This document shows positions 60,046 to 64,000 of a DNA stretch of 64,000 nt, piece by piece. The stretch is from assembly GCF_900091505.1 (NCBI RefSeq), contig NZ_LT607409.1, positions 3,844,001-3,908,000 on the forward strand, given 5' to 3'. How positions within the stretch are numbered: position 1 is the stretch's first letter; each line of letters starts with the position of its first letter. The translations under genes were made by a program, and so were the position numbers. This stretch comes from Micromonospora chokoriensis. GTDB taxonomy: Bacteria; Actinomycetota; Actinomycetes; Mycobacteriales; Micromonosporaceae. The notes below the pieces were generated by a model. The model was not told the origin of the DNA, did no database searches, and saw nothing but the letters and a program-made list of their open reading frames with translations.

Positions 60046-60660
60046 CTGGCCGTGTACAACCTGCCCGACCTGCCCTACGACTACGGCGCACTCGAGCCCG
60101 CCATGTCCGGCGAGATCCTGGAGCTGCACCACGACAAGCACCACGCCGCGTACGTCAAGGGCGCCAACGACGGGCTCGACCGGCTTGCCGAGGCCCGTGA
60201 CAAGGGCGACTACTCGACGCTGGTCGGGCTGGAGAAGACGTTCGCGTTCAACCTGTCCGGGCACGTCCTGCACTCGATCTTCTGGAACAACCTGTCCCCG
60301 GACGGCGGTGACCGCCCCGACGGTGAGTTGGCGGCGGCGATCGACGAGCACTTCGGCTCCTTCGACGGCTTCGCCGGTCAGTTGTCGGCGGCGACCAAGG
60401 GTGTGCAGGGCTCCGGTTGGGGTGTCCTGGCCTGGGAGCCGCTGAGCCAGCGGTTGATCGTGGAGCAGGTCTACGACCACCACGGCAACGTCGGGCAGGG
60501 CTCCACCCCGATCCTGGTGTTCGACGCCTGGGAGCACGCCTACTACCTGCAGTACCGCAACGTCCGCCCGGACTACGTGGATCGGCTGTGGAACCTGGTC
60601 AACTGGACCGACGTCATCTCGCGTTTCGACGCCGCCCGCGCCGCCACCCCGAAGATCTGA
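60046..60660 (+). CDS. Fe/Mn superoxide dismutase, apparent CTG start
   Basis: A 204-residue superoxide dismutase. Metal ligands sit in [28 protein letters not shown] and [15 protein letters not shown]. Close relatives begin with Met-Ala-Val-Tyr; here CTG-GCC-GTG-TAC encodes that, and GAGAGGA is placed 8 bases before the CTG but 14 before the GTG at 60052. I therefore take CTG 60046. It converts superoxide to H2O2 in the cytoplasm. A Nur-like box upstream suggests that it is the iron enzyme used when nickel is short. Metal preference cannot be decided from this sequence alone. Confidence 0.9.
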   Translation: MAVYNLPDLPYDYGALEPAMSGEILELHHDKHHAAYVKGANDGLDRLAEARDKGDYSTLVGLEKTFAFNLSGHVLHSIFWNNLSPDGGDRPDGELAAAIDEHFGSFDGFAGQLSAATKGVQGSGWGVLAWEPLSQRLIVEQVYDHHGNVGQGSTPILVFDAWEHAYYLQYRNVRPDYVDRLWNLVNWTDVISRFDAARAATPKI

Positions 60661-60665
60661 TCGGC

Positions 60666-60926
60666 GTGACCGGGTACACCCCCGAGGCCGCGGAGATCGT
60701 CCAACGCGCTGCCGGGGTCATCGCGGCCAAGCATCGCGGTGACCTCGCGGGCGCGGAAGCTCTCATGTCGGCGTTCGGCCCCGAGCAGGCCCGTACCCTC
60801 GGCTTCTATCTGCTCGCGGACCTCGCACTGGGCCTGGCCAGGGCACAGAGCGGCCAGTCCATGGACGATCTGGTCCGGGAACTGTCCCTGCTCCTGGCCG
60901 AGACCGCCCAGTCACCTCCGGCCTGA
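60666..60926 (+). CDS. Small helical protein of unknown function
   Basis: An 86-residue all-helical protein starting GTG 60666, five bases after the dismutase stop, so it is probably co-transcribed. Sequence is Ala/Leu-rich with two helices (EIVQRAAGVIAAKHRGDLAG and ARTLGFYLLADLALGLARA). No family recognised. A very strong terminator follows. Confidence 0.6.
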   Translation: MTGYTPEAAEIVQRAAGVIAAKHRGDLAGAEALMSAFGPEQARTLGFYLLADLALGLARAQSGQSMDDLVRELSLLLAETAQSPPA

Positions 60927-60927
60927 C

Positions 60928-60966
60928 CGTCCGCTGGGTTCCGCCAACGGCGGGACCCAGCGGACG
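60928..60966 (+). terminator. Strong terminator after the dismutase operon
   Basis: An 18-bp stem (CGTCCGCTGGGTTCCGCC with its complement, one G-T pair) and a 3-nt loop directly after the stop codon. Confidence 0.88.
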
Positions 60967-61102
60967 TCGCGGCGCCCGTGATCGAGGAGTTGGCCGAGTG
61001 CGCCCGCAACTCGATCACGTGGGTCGCCGCCGATGTCGCCCGGGCGGCGACCCGGTTGGATAGCGTCCAGGTGATGTCTCGATCACGGAGGGGCGGGCTG
61101 TC

Positions 61103-62089
61103 ATGCGTGCAGCGGTGCTGCGGGAGTTCGACAGCCCGCTGACGGTCGAGGAGATCGATCAGCCCACCCCCGGGGTGGGGCAGGTGCTGGTGCGGATCGT
61201 CGCCAGCGGGGTCAACCCCCTCGACACGAAGATCCAGACCGGACAGGCCGCGCACGCGCGGGTCCAGCCGCCCGCGGTGCTGGGGCTGGACCTTGCCGGG
61301 GTCGTCGCGGCGGTCGGCGCGGAGGTGACGGGGTTCGCGCCGGGAGACGAGGTGTACGGGCTCTGCGGGGGAGTGGGTGGGCTACAGGGTTCGCTGGCCG
61401 AGTACGCCGCCGTGGACGCCCGGTTACTGGCTCGCAAGCCCGGCGGCCTCTCGATGCGCGAGGCCGCCGCGTTGCCACTGGCGGCGATCACCTCCTGGGA
61501 GGGGCTCGTCGACCGCGCCGGGGTCCGCGCCGGGCAGAAGGTGCTGGTGCACGGCGGTGCCGGCGGTGTCGGTCACGTGGGCCTGCAACTCGCTCAGGCA
61601 AAGGGTGCCGAGGTGTACGCCACCGGCGGGCCGGCGAGCGTACGGGTGATCGAGAGCCTGGGCGCCGTACCCATCGACTACACCTCGACCACCGTGGAGG
61701 AGTACGTCGAGAGGCACACCGGTGGCGAGGGGTTCGACATCGTGGTCGACAACGTCGGTGGCGCGACGCTCGACGCGTCGTTCGCGGCGGTACGCACCTA
61801 TTACGGGCACGTGGTCAGCGCGCTCGGCTGGGGCACCCACTCGCTCGCCCCGCTGTCGTTCCGTGGCGCGACCTACTCCGGCGTGTTCACCCTGCTGCCG
61901 ATGCTCACCGGTCGGGGCCGCGAACACCACGGCGACATCCTGCGGGAGATCGCGAGGCTGGCCGATGCCGGCGCGCTGCGCCCGCGACTGGACCGGCGTC
62001 GGTTCACGCTCGACACCATCATGGACGCCCACCGTCTGGTCGCCGACGGCATCGCCGAGGGCAAGGTCGTGGTGGACGTCGCCGACTGA
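61103..62089 (+). CDS. Zinc-independent quinone oxidoreductase (MDR family)
   Basis: A 328-residue medium-chain dehydrogenase/reductase: GroES-like N-domain (SGVNPLDTKIQTGQ, GLDLAGVVAAVGAEVTGF) and Rossmann domain with the VHGGAGGVGHVGLQLAQ NADPH motif. There are no structural or catalytic zinc cysteines, so it belongs to the zeta-crystallin/QOR branch, which reduces quinones or enones. The start at ATG 61103 is preceded by GGAGGGGCGGGCTGTC. No operon partner. Confidence 0.9.
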   Translation: MRAAVLREFDSPLTVEEIDQPTPGVGQVLVRIVASGVNPLDTKIQTGQAAHARVQPPAVLGLDLAGVVAAVGAEVTGFAPGDEVYGLCGGVGGLQGSLAEYAAVDARLLARKPGGLSMREAAALPLAAITSWEGLVDRAGVRAGQKVLVHGGAGGVGHVGLQLAQAKGAEVYATGGPASVRVIESLGAVPIDYTSTTVEEYVERHTGGEGFDIVVDNVGGATLDASFAAVRTYYGHVVSALGWGTHSLAPLSFRGATYSGVFTLLPMLTGRGREHHGDILREIARLADAGALRPRLDRRRFTLDTIMDAHRLVADGIAEGKVVVDVAD

Positions 62090-62111
62090 CCGGCCGGTAG
62101 TCAGGTAGGGC

Positions 62112-62630
62112 TTACGCGTTGCCGTGACCTGCCGCGTCGATGAGGCCGCCGAGACGGTAGCGCAGGACGCGGGCCTGGCCGATCGACATCGCTACCCGGT
62201 CAGACGCCAGGCTGCCGGTCGCGCTCAACACCACAGTGGTTTCGGCCGCCGCATGGGCAGTCTGGACCAACGCCACCGTGATGATCGACGCTTCGGGTCG
62301 GTTGGTGTCCACGTCCGAGACGTGCGACCGATGTTCCCCGCGCCGGTCGCACCCGTCGCGACGACACCACCGGGGATGTTGGTCGTCTGCCGCCAACGTC
62401 CCGGTGGCGAAGATGTGCACGAACCCGCACCGCCGCTCCACGTCCCGCGTCATCGGGGCCGTGGCGGTGGTGAACCCCGCCGCCGTGATGGCGTCACCCG
62501 CCGTGTTCGGGTGGACGGGGCAGACATAGACGACCCCGTCCAACGACTCCGCCGCGACGTGGCTGTAGACCTCGATTCGGAGGGTCGCCGGCTTCCCGCA
62601 GTTGTCGACGGCAATAGGTAGATTGATCAT
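62112..62630 (-). CDS. DUF6907-like protein
   Basis: A 172-residue protein with Cys/His pairs (VYVCPVHPNTAGDA, PRWCRRDGCDRRGEHRS) that could hold a zinc. It resembles the actinobacterial family annotated as DUF6907 in my memory. Function unknown. The ATG at 62630 has GGGAGGCGAGCC just upstream; the frame extends to 62708 without support. It faces the small HTH gene; such pairs often mark accessory islands. Confidence 0.6.
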   Translation of the reverse strand: MINLPIAVDNCGKPATLRIEVYSHVAAESLDGVVYVCPVHPNTAGDAITAAGFTTATAPMTRDVERRCGFVHIFATGTLAADDQHPRWCRRDGCDRRGEHRSHVSDVDTNRPEASIITVALVQTAHAAAETTVVLSATGSLASDRVAMSIGQARVLRYRLGGLIDAAGHGNA

Positions 62631-62726
62631 GGCTCGCCTCCCGGGAACGATCACGTCCCCCGGTTGGCGTTCGCAGCGCGAGCCGGGGGGCGCGTTCATC
62701 AGCACCAACTTCGCACGGTAGCTGTT

Positions 62727-62810
62727 TAGGCCAACTCTGTGAATACCTCTGCTTGGCCAACTGTAAACCCCGACGCGCTTGGCCTACGCTGCTGCCAGAC
62801 AAGATGGCCA
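62727..62810. repeat. Four GGCC half-sites at 25-26-bp spacing
   Basis: TAGGCCAAC (62727), TTGGCCAAC (62753), TTGGCCTAC (62779) and ATGGCCAAG (62804) lie with GGCC cores at 62729, 62755, 62781 and 62806. The array sits between the divergent DUF6907-like and HTH genes and has the appearance of operator iterons on one face of the helix at about 2.5 turns. Confidence 0.75.
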
Positions 62811-62811
62811 A

Positions 62812-63072
62812 GTGGATCTCGATGGGGCTATGCGCAGACTGAAGGTTGCCGAGGATGCGCTGCCCCAAGCGGAAGAACAGGCTGTGCTGGCCGCTCGGCA
62901 GATCAAGGCCGATGCCCGCGCCCGGGTCGAGCAGGCCCGCACCGAACTTCACCAGGCCATGGCGGCGGAATATCGCGCCGGGGCGCGGCAGGTGGATCTG
63001 GTCAGACGGACGGGCTACTCCCGCGAGCGGGTCAGGCAGATCTTGCGGGCTGCCGGCATCGAAGCCGAATAG
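62812..63072 (+). CDS. Small helix-turn-helix DNA-binding protein
   Basis: An 86-residue protein: a Lys/Glu/Ala-rich N-terminal coiled-coil helix (KVAEDALPQAEEQAVLAARQIK) and a C-terminal helix-turn-helix (RQVDLVRRTGYSRERVRQILRAAG). It probably binds the 26-bp-spaced array in front of it. Start uncertain: GTG 62812, ATG 62830 or TTG 62779; the last would overlap the repeat array, so I prefer 62812. Codon use is less extreme than in neighbouring genes. Confidence 0.6.
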   Translation: MDLDGAMRRLKVAEDALPQAEEQAVLAARQIKADARARVEQARTELHQAMAAEYRAGARQVDLVRRTGYSRERVRQILRAAGIEAE

Positions 63073-63322
63073 CCCTCACGCCGCAAGATGTCCCTGACAG
63101 ATCAGTCTCGGGCCTGGGTGACGTGCCGCCGAGCATGTTGTCGTGCACTCCTGGCCATTGGTGTCTGGCCAGTGCTAGCGGTGCTGGTCGGCCCACGAGA
63201 GGTCAGTGATCCGGGTTGTTGCAGCGCTGAGATGCCCTGCCGTGCCCGAGCGGCGGCTCGGCGCGCGTGGGCTCACTGGCGTGCCATGCCCCACCGGAGC
63301 CCACATCCGCTCCGGTCCGCAG
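63073..63322. other. Region without supported gene
   Basis: No coding region with family features. Open frames here are Arg/Cys-rich. Base composition is slightly lower in GC than the genes around it, as in decayed sequence. Confidence 0.5.
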
Positions 63323-63514
63323 TTAACCCGCTGATCCGAAGCGGTCGAAGACGGCCTGTGCGCCAAGCGATCGACCACCGAAGAGATGCTTGCCGTTCCA
63401 CTCGATCGTCCGCTCGAATGCATCACCGACGCAGAAGTGCAGGCGACCGCCTAAGCGCATGTTGCCGGGACTCCACAGCCGAAGTGGAAGGTGGTCGACG
63501 AGCCAGGCGAGCAC
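63323..63514 (-). pseudogene. Short open frame, possible gene fragment
   Basis: A 63-residue frame from GTG 63514 whose translation (WLVDHLPLRLWSPGNMRLGG, FERTIEWNGKHLFGG) looks protein-like, but which has no ribosome site and begins next to an in-frame stop. It may be the remaining end of a larger lost gene. I do not recognise the family. Confidence 0.35.
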
Positions 63515-63556
63515 GGCGAGACTCTAGCTGACGCTGCGCCGAGCGCCCGTCGCCAT

Positions 63557-63630
63557 GATCCGCGCAACATCAGGGTTGTTGCTGCTTCCCGCACGTCGGA
63601 GGCAGCAGTATCCGGGTAGTTGCGCGGATC
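63557..63630. repeat. 74-bp palindromic repeat, copy B
   Basis: Ends are perfect 15-bp inverted repeats, CATGATCCGCGCAAC (63554-63568) and GTTGCGCGGATCATG (63619-63633). Inside, GCTGC / GCAGC and TCC / GGA pairs let the whole unit fold as one long hairpin. Same length as copy A. Confidence 0.9.
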
Positions 63631-63658
63631 ATGACTGTCGCGAAGTCCGGCCGGTACG

Positions 63659-64000
63659 TCACGTCCGGGCCGGCGCCCTGCCGTCCAGGTCGACGATGCG
63701 GTCGGCCCAGCGGTCCAGCAGGGTCTGGTCGTGGCTGATGACCAGGACACCGGCCCGCTGGGTCCGCTGGTAGTCGCGGACGACGGCGGCGACGTGCGCC
63801 TGGGTCGAGGCGTCCAGCATCGCCGTGGCCTCGTCGCAGAGCAGGTAGTCCGGCCGGTGGACGAGCGCGCGAGCGAGGCAGGCGCGTTGTAGCTGCCCGT
63901 CGGACACCGCGTGCGGCCGTCGGCTGCGCAGGTCGGTGGTGAGGCCGACGAGGTCGGCGAGTTCGCCAACCCGCTCCCGCACCGTCGACTCGGGTGTTCG
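63659..64000 (-). CDS. Peptide/nickel-type ABC transporter ATPase, 5' end cut by the window
   Basis: The last 113 or so residues of an ABC ATPase of the DppF/NikE kind; the frame stays open to the window edge. Present are the signature in variant form (HAVSDGQLQRACLARALV, VSDGQ for LSGGQ), Walker B with D-loop (LLCDEATAMLDA) and the H-loop (VISHDQTLLDRWADRI). The Walker A lies outside. It likely energises uptake of peptides, nickel or metallophores. The frame ends about 30 bases from copy B of the palindromic repeat. Confidence 0.85.
   Translation of the reverse strand, partial: RTPESTVRERVGELADLVGLTTDLRSRRPHAVSDGQLQRACLARALVHRPDYLLCDEATAMLDASTQAHVAAVVRDYQRTQRAGVLVISHDQTLLDRWADRIVDLDGRAPART

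Noticed and set aside
62727..62810. CRISPR array or plasmid origin for the 26-bp-spaced repeats
   Set aside because: Repeat cores are only about 9 bases, no cas or rep gene is near, and four units fit an operator better.
63088..63531. 147-codon plus-strand frame near the right end
   Set aside because: Arg/Cys-rich translation, no ribosome site, runs into the palindromic repeat area.
1..64000. Biosynthetic gene cluster, prophage or defence island
   Set aside because: No PKS, NRPS or terpene core genes, no phage structural genes, no restriction, toxin or CRISPR genes were recognised; the DUF3800-like gene stands alone.

Overview
The window is high-GC DNA with short intergenic gaps, GTG/TTG (and apparently CTG) starts, Tat and lipoprotein signal peptides and long antisense shadow frames. 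This suggests a filamentous actinobacterium, most likely Micromonosporaceae; that placement is an inference from style and gene content, not from a marker gene. I see no rRNA, tRNA, CRISPR array, integrase or intact insertion sequence. Both window ends cut a gene: an NmrA-type protein on the left and a peptide/nickel-type ABC ATPase on the right.

0-6 kb: accessory genes (SnoaL-like protein, MFS exporter, APH-fold kinase, secreted Pro/Ser-rich repeat protein, DUF3800-like protein). 6-28 kb: a plant-polysaccharide and sugar-acid island. An IclR regulator faces an operon for an ABC sugar importer, an enolase-superfamily sugar-acid dehydratase, an AraD1-like dehydratase of the FAH family and a 2,5-dioxopentanoate (alpha-ketoglutarate semialdehyde) dehydrogenase. 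Then come a secreted esterase, a GH51 arabinofuranosidase, a LacI regulator, a secreted double-domain esterase, a second ABC sugar importer and an L-arabinonate-type IlvD/Edd dehydratase. Together they encode debranching of arabinoxylan, uptake, and the lower part of a non-phosphorylative (Weimberg-type) pentose route ending in 2-oxoglutarate. A CBM2-GH30 xylanase with a CebR-type operator follows near 34-36 kb. Neither sugar importer has its own ATPase, so a shared MsiK-like ATPase elsewhere is implied.

26.8-31.2 kb: an NMT1-type ABC permease and binding protein (no ATPase), divergent from a three-gene overlapping operon (DUF6282-like hydrolase, GalB-like PIG-L protein, RraA/CHA-aldolase-like protein) that looks like the lower part of an aromatic meta-cleavage route. 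31-44 kb: PhoX-like protein, alpha/beta hydrolase, a propeller-like remnant, MarR regulator facing a luciferase-family/FAD-oxidase fusion, a DNA alkylation repair gene with an internal deletion, a GAF-ANTAR protein, and a STAS / ferritin-like (frameshifted) / hemerythrin stress operon.

44-52 kb: regulator-plus-enzyme pairs (MarR/NmrA, MFS/VOC, TetR/aldo-keto reductase, LuxR) and a bicupin oxalate decarboxylase. 52.5-58.7 kb: a minus-strand copper/heme envelope operon (composite CopC protein, PCuAC chaperone, Tat-exported DyP peroxidase, second CopC, PepSY membrane protein). 58.8-64 kb: a cobalamin riboswitch in front of a hotdog thioesterase, an Fe/Mn superoxide dismutase with a Nur-like box, a quinone oxidoreductase, a divergent DUF6907-like/HTH pair with a 26-bp-spaced repeat array, and two copies of a 74-bp palindromic repeat.
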